A stretch of 64,000 bases of DNA, from assembly GCA_023425285.1 (NCBI GenBank), contig JAFACY010000283.1, forward strand, positions 1-64,000. The letters run 5' to 3'. A program made the position numbers and the translations under genes. Source of the stretch: Bacillota bacterium (GTDB lineage: Bacteria; Bacillota; Clostridia; Tissierellales; Sedimentibacteraceae). Position 1 is the stretch's first letter. Every line of letters begins with the position of its first letter. The notes below the pieces were generated by a model. It worked only from the letters and a program-made list of their open reading frames with translations. It searched no databases and had not been told where the DNA came from. Of the stretch, positions 25,578 through 34,741 are shown one piece after another.

Positions 25578-26825
25578 ATAATAACAGGCTGCCTACAAGA
25601 AAAAAACAATACTTATTATGCCGTCCTTTATATCAAAGTAGACGGTAAAAGAAAAACCAAATGGATTCCCACCGGATTGCCGGTAGCGGGAACCAGCGAC
25701 AGGAAAGCGAAAAAAGCCTTTGACCAAATCCGGTTGGAATACGAACAGGAGCAGGAAGAAAAGGAACGTCGAGAAGCCGAGGAACGAGCCAGAGAGCTGA
25801 TCGAGGGCAAACGGAATCCTCAAGCAGAGGTACTGTTTACCGACTACCTTCAAAAATGGCTGATCCAGGCAAAGCCCACGATAGCCAAAACAACATTTAA
25901 AGACTATCAAACCATGCTGGATGGCCGAATCAGCCGGTACTTTACCGAACTGGACATCACCTTGGCGGAGGTTACTCCGCAGCATATTCAAGATTTCCAT
26001 CAATCAATTTTTGATGAGGGTCATACACCAAATACGGTCATCCATTACCACGCAGTTCTCCGCAGAGCATTGCAGAATGCGGTGAAAAAAGAAATCATCG
26101 ACAGCAACCCCGCTGACCGGGTAGACAGGCAAAAGAAGAATATGTACCAAGCCCAATTTTATTCCGCAGAGGAAATGATGGCACTGTTTGATGCGGTATC
26201 GAATGACCCCTTGGAGATTTGTGTGAAGCTGGCGGCTTACTATGGATTACGCAGAAGTGAAGTCCTGGGATTAAAGTGGGATGCGATTAATCTTGAGCAA
26301 AAGACCATCTCCATCAAGCACAAGGTGATTGAGGACACGGTAGATGGCAAATCCATAGCGGTCGGGGAAGATGTACTGAAAACCAAGTCCAGCTTCCGCA
26401 CCCTTCCGTTACTGCCATCGGTGGAAAAACTGCTGCTTGCGGAAAAGGAAAAGCAGGAAATGTACCGAAAGCTGTTCAAGCGCTCTTACTGCCGAGATTA
26501 CCTCGATTATATCTTCCTCGACCAAACAGGAAAGCTCATGCGCCCCAATTATGTAACGGATCACTTTAGCTGGGTGCTTGAAAAAGCCGACCTCAAAAAA
26601 ATCCGGTTTCACGACCTCAGACATTCCTGCGCTTCGCTGCTGCTGGCAAACGGCATATCCATGAAACAGATTCAGATATGGCTGGGACACAGCACCTTCT
26701 CCACCACAGCGGATATCTACTCGCACTTGGACTTCCACGCACAGATTGAATCGGGGCTTGTGATGGATGGGATGTTTGAGAAAAACCGAGTGGCTGAACC
26801 TACTGGACTTGCAGCGGTAAACTGA
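25578..26825 (+). CDS. int: ICE tyrosine recombinase (integrase), apparent ATA start
   Basis: About 415 residues. Homology begins at codon 25,578 (ATA ATA ACA GGC) reading IITGCLQEKNNTYYAVLYIK, the arm-binding N-terminal domain of this integrase family. GGAGG at 25,567-25,571 sits 6 bases before it, but no ATG, GTG or TTG is there; the frame opens at 25,545 with only a CTG. The first usual start is TTG at 25,677, which would remove most of that domain. A SAM-like core-binding domain follows, then the catalytic domain with YGLRRSEV (Arg), FHDLRHS (His-x-x-Arg), WLGHS (His) and IYSHL (Tyr). Catalytic residues are complete. Confidence 0.85.
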   Translation: MITGCLQEKNNTYYAVLYIKVDGKRKTKWIPTGLPVAGTSDRKAKKAFDQIRLEYEQEQEEKERREAEERARELIEGKRNPQAEVLFTDYLQKWLIQAKPTIAKTTFKDYQTMLDGRISRYFTELDITLAEVTPQHIQDFHQSIFDEGHTPNTVIHYHAVLRRALQNAVKKEIIDSNPADRVDRQKKNMYQAQFYSAEEMMALFDAVSNDPLEICVKLAAYYGLRRSEVLGLKWDAINLEQKTISIKHKVIEDTVDGKSIAVGEDVLKTKSSFRTLPLLPSVEKLLLAEKEKQEMYRKLFKRSYCRDYLDYIFLDQTGKLMRPNYVTDHFSWVLEKADLKKIRFHDLRHSCASLLLANGISMKQIQIWLGHSTFSTTADIYSHLDFHAQIESGLVMDGMFEKNRVAEPTGLAAVN

Positions 26826-26936
26826 TTTTCTACAGTCTGCTTTATCAGAATACGGCAAACCCTCATATAACAAAGGGTTAAGCAAATCCGTTTTCTACGA
26901 AAGCAGAAAAAACGCCCTCAAAAGAGAGCGTAGAAA
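26826..26936. repeat. Candidate integrase arm sites between int and tRNA-Ser
   Basis: The octamer TTTTCTAC occurs at 26,826-26,833 and 26,891-26,898. A near inverse CGTAGAAA lies at 26,929-26,936, and GTAGAAAA occurs at 25,462 and at 27,123. Short repeats around an attachment site are typical of integrase arm sites. Short AT-rich repeats can also occur by chance. Confidence 0.35.
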
Positions 26937-26940
26937 TCCT

Positions 26941-26982
26941 AAAAAAATGGAGGACCTGTTGCGGACATTGACCGCAAACAGG
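26941..26982 (-). terminator. Terminator of tRNA-Ser
   Basis: On the minus strand a stem CCTGTTTGCGG/CCGCAACAGG (26,955-26,982, one bulge) is followed by a T run (26,941-26,947 on the plus strand as A). Confidence 0.7.
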
Positions 26983-26989
26983 CTCTTGA

Positions 26990-27075
26990 CGGAGGCGGTG
27001 AGATTCGAACTCACGTGCCCGTGAGGACAACCTGATTTCGAGTCAGGCTCGTTATGACCACTTCGATACGCCTCC
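26990..27075 (-). tRNA. tRNA-Ser (anticodon CGA)
   Basis: The 86-nt minus-strand sequence folds as a class II tRNA: acceptor GGAGGCG/CGCCTCC, anticodon stem CCTGA/TCAGG with loop CTCGAAA, long variable arm, T arm GTGAG-TTCGAAT-CTCAC, discriminator G. CCA is not encoded. The anticodon CGA reads UCG. The 3' end faces the integrase, so this gene is the likely attachment site and marks the border between the element and the AT-rich chromosome. Confidence 0.95.
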
Positions 27076-27084
27076 ATATTTATT

Positions 27085-27114
27085 TTAATACACCAAGCCC
27101 CACGTAGAAGTCAA
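27085..27114 (-). promoter_or_regulatory. tRNA-Ser promoter
   Basis: TTGACT (27,109-27,114) and TATTAA (27,085-27,090) are separated by 18 bp, ending about 10 bp before the tRNA. Confidence 0.65.
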
Positions 27115-27281
27115 GGCAAAGTGTAGAAAAAACTATAAAACTCTAAAAAATTAATTTTCCCAAATCCAACAATTTCAATTTTATATTTATTATGATGTTT
27201 TGTCAATATAACAGATAAGATATTTGAAAGTGTTTTTTCTGAAATAACGGTAAGCCATTCACAGGAAATGAAGCTCCATAT

Positions 27282-28160
27282 CTATTTCCCAAATATTTCT
27301 TTTTTTAACTTTAATCCTGTAGGTGTTACAGCAATACCACCCTGTGCCGTTTCTCTCAGCTCAGGCGGAAGCTGTCTGCCTACTCTGCTCATAGCCCATA
27401 CAACTTCGTCAAACGGTATTTTACTTTCGACACCTGCCATAGCCACATCTGCCGTAGTCAGTGCGCTTACTGTTCCCGCAAAATTTCTCTTAGCACACGG
27501 AACCTCTACCAAACCGGCAACGGGGTCACATACGAGCCCGAGTATATTTTTCAAAACCATTGCTGCGGCATGCAATGCCTGAGCCGGTGTTCCTCCCATC
27601 ATTTCCACAACTGCAGCAGAGCCCATTGCGGCAGCAGAGCCGCATTCTGCCTGACACCCTCCCTCTGCACCTGCCAAGGTTGCATTTTTGGCTATTATTA
27701 TTCCAACTCCCGAGGCGGTAAACAATGCATTTATCATGTCGTCCTCGCTTTTACCCAGCATCTCTGCCGCTGATATAACAGTTGCAGGCAAAATGCCACA
27801 TGAGCCGGCTGTGGGACATGCAACTATTCTACCCATAGCAGCATTTACCTCAGAGGATGATAATGCGCTTGCCATTGCTCTCACCATGAAACTGCCTGTA
27901 AGTGTATTGCCCGTCTCGGCATATTTGCTTAGCTTGTACGCATCTCCGCCTATTAGACCGCTCACCGATTTGACTTCCTTTTCCTGAGCCAATCTTGATG
28001 AGCTCAGCATCACATTGAGATTTTTTCTCATTTTTTCAATGACAGCTTCTCTGCTCAATTCGGATTTCTCCATTTCTTCTCTTATGGTGTATTCACATAT
28101 GGTTATATTTTCTTTGCTGCAAGCATCTATTAATTCAGTACCGGTTGAAACAAACATCAT
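27282..28160 (-). CDS. sdaAA: L-serine dehydratase, alpha subunit (Fe-S)
   Basis: 292 residues, full length for the family. It converts L-serine to pyruvate and ammonia with an oxygen-labile [4Fe-4S] cluster. Conserved Cys are seen in VACPTAGSCGILPATV, in GGCQAECGSAAAMGS and in GLVCDPVAGLVEVPC. The ATG overlaps the sdaAB stop by 4 bases (ATGA), so the two subunits are made in equal amounts. Cytoplasmic. No terminator is obvious after it. Confidence 0.95.
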   Translation of the reverse strand: MMFVSTGTELIDACSKENITICEYTIREEMEKSELSREAVIEKMRKNLNVMLSSSRLAQEKEVKSVSGLIGGDAYKLSKYAETGNTLTGSFMVRAMASALSSSEVNAAMGRIVACPTAGSCGILPATVISAAEMLGKSEDDMINALFTASGVGIIIAKNATLAGAEGGCQAECGSAAAMGSAAVVEMMGGTPAQALHAAAMVLKNILGLVCDPVAGLVEVPCAKRNFAGTVSALTTADVAMAGVESKIPFDEVVWAMSRVGRQLPPELRETAQGGIAVTPTGLKLKKEIFGK

Positions 28161-28840
28161 ATGTCTCCTTCTGTAAGAGGATTTATAAACTTCACATTTT
28201 CTATTTCTTTTATACCTTTAATTTTTTTCATCAGACTTTCGGAAATCAAGCTGTCAGTTTCCAATGCCATAGTCTGCATTTTTCCTTTTTGACTTCTGAA
28301 AACCCTCATATTTGCTATATTTATATTTTCTTCATACAATATTGATGATATTTTGGATATTACGCCGGGCAAATCTCTATGGCTTGTGAGTATAGTTGGG
28401 CGTTCTCCCGTAAATTCCACTGCCTGACCGTCTATGTTAATTACAGTAATGTTCCCTCCGCCTATGGATGAACCCGTTACCTCGGTTACACTTTCATCCG
28501 TCTTTGTTATAATGAATTTAACCGTGTTGGGATGTACTTCTCCTAAATCCGTTTCGGTAAATATTATCTCTATACCCTTTTCTTCTGCAATTTTAAATGA
28601 AGACTTCAAGTTCTCATCCCATGGATCCATATTTAATATCCCTGCCACCAACGCCTTGTCTGTTCCGTGACCCTTGTAGGTTTGTGCAAAGGAGCCGTGC
28701 AGCAAAAAATTTACCCTTGCAATTTTTCCTCCGGCTATAATACCTGCAACCTTGGCCAGTCTTGCGGCACCTGCCGTATGAGAACTTGACGGACCAATCA
28801 TTATCGGTCCCAAAATATCAAAAACACCGTAATCTCTCAT
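28157..28840 (-). CDS. sdaAB: L-serine dehydratase, beta subunit
   Basis: 227 residues. The N-terminal SDH_beta domain carries GPIMIGPSSSHTAGAARLA; the C-terminal part from about residue 150 (TILTSHRDLPGVISKISSIL) is an ACT domain, a usual amino-acid-sensing module. It pairs with SdaAA. The gene starts 30 bp after the reductase gene and probably shares its promoter. Confidence 0.95.
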   Translation of the reverse strand: MRDYGVFDILGPIMIGPSSSHTAGAARLAKVAGIIAGGKIARVNFLLHGSFAQTYKGHGTDKALVAGILNMDPWDENLKSSFKIAEEKGIEIIFTETDLGEVHPNTVKFIITKTDESVTEVTGSSIGGGNITVINIDGQAVEFTGERPTILTSHRDLPGVISKISSILYEENINIANMRVFRSQKGKMQTMALETDSLISESLMKKIKGIKEIENVKFINPLTEGDI

Positions 28841-28870
28841 ACTTATCTCCTCAGCTTCAATTCCTTATCA

Positions 28871-29887
28871 TCATAAATTTTTAAATGTTTCAACCGCATG
28901 TTTCAGTTTATCCACTATGGGCAGATTGTACGGACATTTTCTTTCACATTTTCTGCATCTCACGCATGCCGTTGCCTTGATGGGAAGTGCATCGTACTTC
29001 ATTTTAGCATATTCGGGCAAATTGTATCTCAAGGCATATCCTTCCACTATGAATACAGTGGGTATATCTATACCCTCGGGACATGGCTTGCAATAGCCGC
29101 ATCTTCTGCAGAAGTTGTTGCCCAAAGCCTGAACCTCGCTGTTTATTTCATCTGTTTCTTCCTGTGTCAGAGGCTGAAGATTTTCAAACACAGATGCATT
29201 TTCTCTCACCTGCTCCACCGAATCCATTCCCGGTATTGCAACAGAAATTAAATTGCTGTTGGCAATGTATTTTAACGAAAGTCCCGGCTTACTGAATGCA
29301 CCGCCTGCAACAGGCTTCATGGCAATTGTTCCCATACCCTTGGCCAGTGCCTTTTCAAACAATTCTGTTCCCTGTGATTCAACAGGATTGTATGGAAACT
29401 GGATTGTCTCTATTTCATCATGTTCTATTGCCTTTAACAATATTTCTTTAATGTGTCCCGTTATTCCTATGTGCTTTATCGTACCCTTTTCCTTTGCTTC
29501 CAGTAATGCTTTGATTGCACCATCCTCAGAAAATGACTGTTCAAGCTGCTCCATCTTGCTTACATTGTGTATCTGATACAGGTCTATGTAGTCTAACTGC
29601 ATTGATTTCAAGCTGTTCTCTATGGCAGCCTTCATGGCATCATATGTGTGACACATAGATTTGGTCGCTATGTAAAAGTTTTCTCGTCCTGCTTCCTTTA
29701 AAGCATTTCCTATGTATTGCTCACTGATAGTGTATCCCTGTGCCGTATCTATAAAGTTTATACCATTGTTTTTGCATTCCAATATTATTTCAATGGCTTC
29801 TTCCTGACTTACTCTTTGGATTGGAATCCCTCCAAATCCTAAAACAGATACTTCCATACCTGTGTTTCCCAGCATAACCTTTTTCAT
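28871..29887 (-). CDS. Aldo/keto reductase with C-terminal ferredoxin-type clusters
   Basis: 338 residues. The N-terminal TIM barrel shows VLGFGGIPIQR, NFIDTAQGY (catalytic Asp and Tyr region) and DLYQIHN. The C-terminus adds two Cys motifs, CRRCGYCKPCP and CVRCRKCERKCP, for [4Fe-4S] clusters. This fused type is common in clostridia; the substrate is unknown. It heads an operon with sdaAB-sdaAA, which might link it to amino-acid fermentation. Confidence 0.88.
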   Translation of the reverse strand: MKKVMLGNTGMEVSVLGFGGIPIQRVSQEEAIEIILECKNNGINFIDTAQGYTISEQYIGNALKEAGRENFYIATKSMCHTYDAMKAAIENSLKSMQLDYIDLYQIHNVSKMEQLEQSFSEDGAIKALLEAKEKGTIKHIGITGHIKEILLKAIEHDEIETIQFPYNPVESQGTELFEKALAKGMGTIAMKPVAGGAFSKPGLSLKYIANSNLISVAIPGMDSVEQVRENASVFENLQPLTQEETDEINSEVQALGNNFCRRCGYCKPCPEGIDIPTVFIVEGYALRYNLPEYAKMKYDALPIKATACVRCRKCERKCPYNLPIVDKLKHAVETFKNL

Positions 29888-29935
29888 TTTTTCTCCTTCC
29901 TCTGCCTCTACCGCATATACGTTATTATTTAAATA

Positions 29936-29964
29936 ATTATATATCAGTTCATTTCAAGCGTCAA
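29936..29964 (-). promoter_or_regulatory. Promoter of the reductase-sdaAB-sdaAA operon
   Basis: TTGACG (29,959-29,964), 17-bp spacer, TATAAT (29,936-29,941) on the minus strand, about 50 bp before the ATG at 29,887. Confidence 0.75.
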
Positions 29965-30033
29965 TGAAAGTTAAATTAATAGCATATAAACAGTCTCATT
30001 CACCAATTTATTTGCTCCTTACGTCGCATAAAC

Positions 30034-30068
30034 AAACATCCCGCGGCTTTATAAGACGCGGGATGTTT
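30034..30068 (+). terminator. Perfect 12-bp hairpin in the 29,888-30,185 gap
   Basis: AAACATCCCGCG (30,034-30,045) pairs with CGCGGGATGTTT (30,057-30,068). It has only short T runs on either side. It lies between two divergent genes with their starts facing it, so no visible gene needs it as a terminator; it may insulate the two promoters. The rest of this gap holds only the sdaA promoter and AT-rich leader of the next gene. Confidence 0.5.
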
Positions 30069-30185
30069 ATATGATTTGGAAGAAGATAAAAAAAGTATTA
30101 TCTGTACTATAGTTATTAACATTTTAAAGTTATTTATTCATATATTTGTTAATTTTTAATATTTATTAATCAAGAGGGTGGTCAT

Positions 30186-31229
30186 TTGAAAAAGCTGATT
30201 GTTTTATTGCCTGTATTTGTATTATACATATGTATTTTCAGATTTATTTACCTTGAGGATGGTTTGACAGTTATAAATAATGTCTTGCTTCCTATTTTTG
30301 TGGGAATAATTATTGCAACCCTGCTGAATCCGTTTTTAGTATACCTTCAAAAAAGATTAAAAATCAAAAATAGGCATCTGGCTATATTTTTAACTTTTTT
30401 GTTCATTATATTAATCATTGCGGTTATTGTTACAATAATTACTCCAAATATAACAAAAAGCATAAAGCATTTAATAAAGGATATCCCTGTTTTATTTTAC
30501 AAGGCTGAAAGCTACCTGTCTGATTTCGGAGATAAAAATTCAATATTGAAAAGCTATCTGTTAGAACTGACTTATAAGTTTTCATCGTCTATGACATCCA
30601 TTTTAAATTTTGCCGTTGAAAAGGTTATAAACATTTTTGCAGCAATCGGTAATTTACTTTTAGCCGTAATCATTTCAATATACATATTGTATGATAAGGA
30701 AAAGATTGAAATGTGGCTGTTCAAATTGTGTCACACATTTTTCGGAAAAAGTACGGCACGTGAAATTTTTAAAATTATTCACAGCCTGTATGACAATATA
30801 TCAAGCTATATAACGGGGAAAATTATTGCTTCTCTCATTACGGGATTCCTGGTTTACGCAGGCTCTAAATACATAATCCGTAATCCCTACCCTGTCATTG
30901 ACGGGATGATGATAGGAGTTTCAAACATAATTCCCTACTTCGGCACCCTGATAGGGGGCATACCGGTGCTTTTGATAAATGTTCTTTACAACTCGCAAAA
31001 GGGATTTTTAATGCTCATATATCTGCTGATAATACAGCAAATCGACAATCTCGTGATCGATCCGCAGATTTTAAGCAGCAAGCTTGAAATCAAACCACTT
31101 ATAATTATTATTTCCATAATAATCGGCGGAGGATTGTTCGGGGCTGTGGGATTATTTTTAGCAACTCCTGTTGCAAGCTTAATCAAGCAATTGATAGATG
31201 CTTATATGGATTTTAAACTTAAAGAATAG
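30186..31229 (+). CDS. AI-2E family transporter (YtvI/PerM type)
   Basis: 347 residues from TTG at 30,186, preceded by GAGGGTGG. About eight membrane helices: two at the start, a soluble segment (KSIKHLIKDIPVLF...), then the conserved block NIIPYFGTLIGGIPV and a C-terminal GGGLFGAVGLFLATPVASLI. The family includes exporters of several small molecules and sodium antiporters; specificity cannot be read here. Stands alone, with the DnaA-box cluster after it. Confidence 0.88.
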   Translation: MKKLIVLLPVFVLYICIFRFIYLEDGLTVINNVLLPIFVGIIIATLLNPFLVYLQKRLKIKNRHLAIFLTFLFIILIIAVIVTIITPNITKSIKHLIKDIPVLFYKAESYLSDFGDKNSILKSYLLELTYKFSSSMTSILNFAVEKVINIFAAIGNLLLAVIISIYILYDKEKIEMWLFKLCHTFFGKSTAREIFKIIHSLYDNISSYITGKIIASLITGFLVYAGSKYIIRNPYPVIDGMMIGVSNIIPYFGTLIGGIPVLLINVLYNSQKGFLMLIYLLIIQQIDNLVIDPQILSSKLEIKPLIIIISIIIGGGLFGAVGLFLATPVASLIKQLIDAYMDFKLKE

Positions 31230-31248
31230 TACCCGATTTTTGCACATT

Positions 31249-31333
31249 TGTGGATAAATCTGTTGACAAGTGGTTAAAAAAGCATAAAATTTGTGTATAA
31301 CTATTTTTAACAAGCAGGATAGACTGTGCATAA
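31249..31333 (-). promoter_or_regulatory. Three DnaA boxes around the radical SAM promoter
   Basis: TTATCCACA, TTATACACA and TTATGCACA (minus strand) at 31,249-31,257, 31,292-31,300 and 31,325-31,333 all match the DnaA consensus TTATNCACA in one orientation. Between the first two lies a plus-strand promoter: TTGACA (31,263-31,268), 16 bp, TAAAAT (31,285-31,290). The boxes could let DnaA regulate the next gene or titrate DnaA. Confidence 0.6.
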
Positions 31334-31356
31334 CTTAATTTAAATATGGTGAAAAT

Positions 31357-32277
31357 ATGTGGAATGACAAAAGATATCACACATTAGATTATGAATTGAA
31401 AAAAATATTTGGTCAAAAAGCCATAAAGCTGTCCATTGACGGAGGCTTTACATGCCCTAACAGAGATGGAACAATTGGCAGCAGGGGCTGTATTTTTTGC
31501 AGCGAAAGAGGCTCGGGAGATTTTAATTCAGATAAATCCGTGTCTATAACAAATCAGATAAAAGAGCAAAAACAGATTATGTCGAGAAAATGGAAGAGCG
31601 GCACATACATAGCATATTTTCAAAGCTATACAAATACGTATGACTCAGTTGAAAATCTCCGCGAAAAGTTTTATGAGGCACTCAGCTGTAAGGATGTAAA
31701 GGGTATTGCAATAGCAACAAGACCCGACTGTATAAACGAACAAATTATGGAACTCTTAGAGGAATTAAACTCAAAAACTTTTTTGTGGATAGAATTGGGT
31801 CTGCAGTCAATTCATGATGAAGCAGCGGCTTTTATACGCAGGGGTTATGCTTTGGAGCAGTTTGAAGCAGCATACAGACTGTTAAAATCAAAAAATATCC
31901 GTACGGTTGTTCATTTGATTATAGGTCTGCCTGTTGAAAGCAGAGAACAATATATAGAAACGGTAAAATACATTTCTGAAAAAGAAATATGGGGAATTAA
32001 GCTTCATATGCTTCACATCCTTAAAAACACGGATCTGGCTGATTATTACGGCAGGAATAAATTTAAAATTCTGTCCCGGGAGGAATATGTCAACATTGTA
32101 TGTGACAGCCTGGAGCTGTTAAATCCGTCAACTGTTATACATCGTCTCACAGGAGACGGAAAAAAGTCGGAATTAATTGAGCCCCTCTGGACATTGGATA
32201 AATTGAGAGTGCTTTCAGACATAGACAAAGAGTTAAGATTGAGAGACAGCTCTCAGGGAAAATTTTTTTCATTGTAA
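31357..32277 (+). CDS. Radical SAM protein, TIGR01212 (YhcC-like) family
   Basis: 306 residues. The cluster motif near residue 28 is CPNRDGTIGSRGCIFC with CSERGSGDF, giving the three Cys of the radical SAM iron-sulfur site in the pattern of this family. Then YFQSYTNTY, AIATRPDCI and LGLQSIHDEAAAFIRRGY, the family's barrel motifs. Members are near-universal in Firmicutes but their substrate is not known; some relatives modify tRNA. Start ATG at 31,357 lies downstream of DnaA-box-like sites. Confidence 0.88.
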   Translation: MWNDKRYHTLDYELKKIFGQKAIKLSIDGGFTCPNRDGTIGSRGCIFCSERGSGDFNSDKSVSITNQIKEQKQIMSRKWKSGTYIAYFQSYTNTYDSVENLREKFYEALSCKDVKGIAIATRPDCINEQIMELLEELNSKTFLWIELGLQSIHDEAAAFIRRGYALEQFEAAYRLLKSKNIRTVVHLIIGLPVESREQYIETVKYISEKEIWGIKLHMLHILKNTDLADYYGRNKFKILSREEYVNIVCDSLELLNPSTVIHRLTGDGKKSELIEPLWTLDKLRVLSDIDKELRLRDSSQGKFFSL

Positions 32278-32369
32278 TTTTAATGTAATACTATATATGT
32301 GGATATATTATATAATAGATGTAATAAATGCTAATTATATAGTATTTTTTATTTGATTGGGTGACTGAA

Positions 32370-34694
32370 ATGAAAAAAACATTATTTATAATGATATTAA
32401 TTATAATTCTTTCCGCGATGAACACAGCCTATGCAAAAAGCTTTCCCGATGTAACCAAGGACAGCATACTGCAGGAAGCAGTCGGTATGTTATCAGGCTA
32501 TAAAATTATGGAAGGGTATCCTGACGGCAGCTTTAAGCCGGACAAAAATGTTACGAGAGCTGAAATGGCAAAAATAGTGACCGTTGCTGCAGGCTGGTTT
32601 GAATATTCCAAAAATATGACCTCTGTTTATGAGGATATGACCGGACACTGGGCTGAAAGCTACGTTGAGCTTGCCAATGTCCTGAACATCGTAAAGGGTA
32701 TTTCTCCTAATTTATACGGTCCGGACAACTTGATAAAGTTTGAGGAAGCTTACACTATGGTAATAAGATTGTTGGGTTATACAGATGAAGCCTTGGGCGG
32801 AAACTGGCCTCAGAATTATTACCAGAAGGCATTGGAGCTGAATTTATTCCGTAACATTGACACTAATAAGGAATTTGCTTCAAGAAGAGATGTTTCCGTA
32901 ATGATATACAATGCATTGAGCATGAATTTAGTCGATATAAAGGAAAATAAAATTACGCAGACAAACAAGCCTCTTCTGACAAAACTGGGCAAAAAGGAAA
33001 ACAAGGAAATTAATATCGGAGATTTAAAAACCGAAAGCTTTGACTTAACAGATTATTTGTTTAACAAATGGGATGTTTATTATGATTCAAAGGGAAATGT
33101 TGTTTATCTGACAAATCCTAAATACAATGAATTTTCAGGCAGGGTTACGAGCCTGCTTTCAAACAGGGTAATTTTTGTAACGGATGACTACGGCAATGTA
33201 AGAGCCTGGCAGCTTCCTAACGTTCCGATTGTTATAAACAGCGAAAGAGGAAACTTTAACGACCTCGAAAACAGCCGTATAAAAATCGTTTATGAAAATG
33301 ATTCATTTAACGGTGATGTTATAGGTATAATTGCCTACAAGGAAACTGATGTTATAGTTGTTGACAGAGATGATTTGTATAAGGAAGGCAGCAAGACATT
33401 TGCAGGTAAAAGCCTTCCGACGAAAAGCAATTATGAAATAAACCACAATAAGCTGCATATATCCGGTGATGCTCATACATTGAAGGATATACAGGAAAAT
33501 GATGTTGTTTATTTCTATGAATCCAAGGGCTCCGGCAAAGTGGATGCACTAAAACTGGTAGTATTGAGAAAGCAGACTGACGGAACGGTTACGAATATTC
33601 AGGCAGAAGGAATCAGCACATTTTACACCGTAAACGGCATAAGCTATAAAACGGGTGACAGCTTCATATCGACAGAAAAAATTTCTGTAAATGATAAGGT
33701 TAAACTGATACTTGACAAGAACAACAATATTATAAAAATCAATGTTCTGAGCTACGGCAAAAAGCCCACAACACTGGGACTTGTCATAAATGCAACCAGC
33801 AGTAAGAACAGCAGTGCTTCCGCAAGGATATTTGATCAGAATGGGAATCTGAGGACTTATTCACTTGCCGACAACTCAAGTGTTGTAAACATTGTTGAAT
33901 CTGAATCTGATTTGTTGAAACAGACTACCTTAAAGAAAAATGATTTTATTAAATTTGATCCCGTGTCCGGAGGATCCGTAAAAATTATTAATTTTGTTCC
34001 TTCCACACATTACATTGCATATAACTACAATGAATATGACAGAACACTGTCAAACGGATATAAAATATCCTCCGATACATTTATTGTTTATGAATCAGGC
34101 GGAAGATACCAATTACTTCAGCCAAGCCAGCTGGATACCTATCTGGAGGGAAAAGCAGTTATAAGTAACGGACATATGGATGCTCTGTATTTATCAAAGG
34201 GAATAAAGTCCGCAAGTGATGTGGAAATACCCGCTGAAACTCCTCAGAATTACAGCGGTAAAATCTACAGCATGATTAAGGGTATAACCAAGGTTAATGA
34301 TACAACAAGCCACATACAATTTTACGAAAACAGCAATGTTTTCTCCGTTTCCAACACATCGGCGGCGGGTAAGACAGCCCCGTACCTGGCAAACAGCTAT
34401 GTAAAGGCAGATATAGTGAACGGTGTAATAACAACGCTTGAAAGGGTTACTCCGGAAACAGACAGAGTTAAGATTACACAGGTTTATTCCACACAAATGC
34501 AGATAGACAGCATAACGTACATGGAATATGCCGACAGTATAACCGTATATATATGTACCGTGGATAAGGCAGGAAATGTTATAGGCTTTAAATCAGGCTC
34601 AAAGTCAGATTTGAAATCAGGCTCAACAGTACAGCTTTATGACCTATACGGAGGCTTCGACGGAATAGTGGATGTAGCGATAATATACAATTAA
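32370..34694 (+). CDS. S-layer homology (SLH) domain surface protein
   Basis: 774 residues from ATG at 32,370. A signal peptide (KKTLFIMILIIILSAMNTAYA) is followed by SLH repeats: FPDVTKDSILQEAVGML with GYPDGSFKPDKNVTRAEMA (residues 25-75), YEDMTGHWAESYVELANVL (85-130) and a weaker third to about 180. SLH domains bind cell-wall polymers. The remaining 590 residues are beta-rich with recurring short modules (VTNIQAEG..., VTSLLSNR, LVINATSS) of unknown role. Exported and wall-anchored. Closed by a perfect terminator. Confidence 0.88.
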   Translation: MKKTLFIMILIIILSAMNTAYAKSFPDVTKDSILQEAVGMLSGYKIMEGYPDGSFKPDKNVTRAEMAKIVTVAAGWFEYSKNMTSVYEDMTGHWAESYVELANVLNIVKGISPNLYGPDNLIKFEEAYTMVIRLLGYTDEALGGNWPQNYYQKALELNLFRNIDTNKEFASRRDVSVMIYNALSMNLVDIKENKITQTNKPLLTKLGKKENKEINIGDLKTESFDLTDYLFNKWDVYYDSKGNVVYLTNPKYNEFSGRVTSLLSNRVIFVTDDYGNVRAWQLPNVPIVINSERGNFNDLENSRIKIVYENDSFNGDVIGIIAYKETDVIVVDRDDLYKEGSKTFAGKSLPTKSNYEINHNKLHISGDAHTLKDIQENDVVYFYESKGSGKVDALKLVVLRKQTDGTVTNIQAEGISTFYTVNGISYKTGDSFISTEKISVNDKVKLILDKNNNIIKINVLSYGKKPTTLGLVINATSSKNSSASARIFDQNGNLRTYSLADNSSVVNIVESESDLLKQTTLKKNDFIKFDPVSGGSVKIINFVPSTHYIAYNYNEYDRTLSNGYKISSDTFIVYESGGRYQLLQPSQLDTYLEGKAVISNGHMDALYLSKGIKSASDVEIPAETPQNYSGKIYSMIKGITKVNDTTSHIQFYENSNVFSVSNTSAAGKTAPYLANSYVKADIVNGVITTLERVTPETDRVKITQVYSTQMQIDSITYMEYADSITVYICTVDKAGNVIGFKSGSKSDLKSGSTVQLYDLYGGFDGIVDVAIIYN

Positions 34695-34716
34695 AAAAGG
34701 GCATATGCCCTTTTTT
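34693..34716 (+). terminator. Terminator of the SLH gene
   Basis: A perfect 24-bp palindrome, AAAAAAGGGCAT then its inverse ending in six T; works in both directions, so it also closes the ABC-F gene. Confidence 0.85.
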
Positions 34717-34741
34717 AATCCGCAATTATTCCTCTATCGTT

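Noticed and set aside
31249..31333. Chromosomal replication origin
   Set aside because: Only three boxes, no dnaA/dnaN/rpmH neighbours and no clear AT-rich unwinding element.
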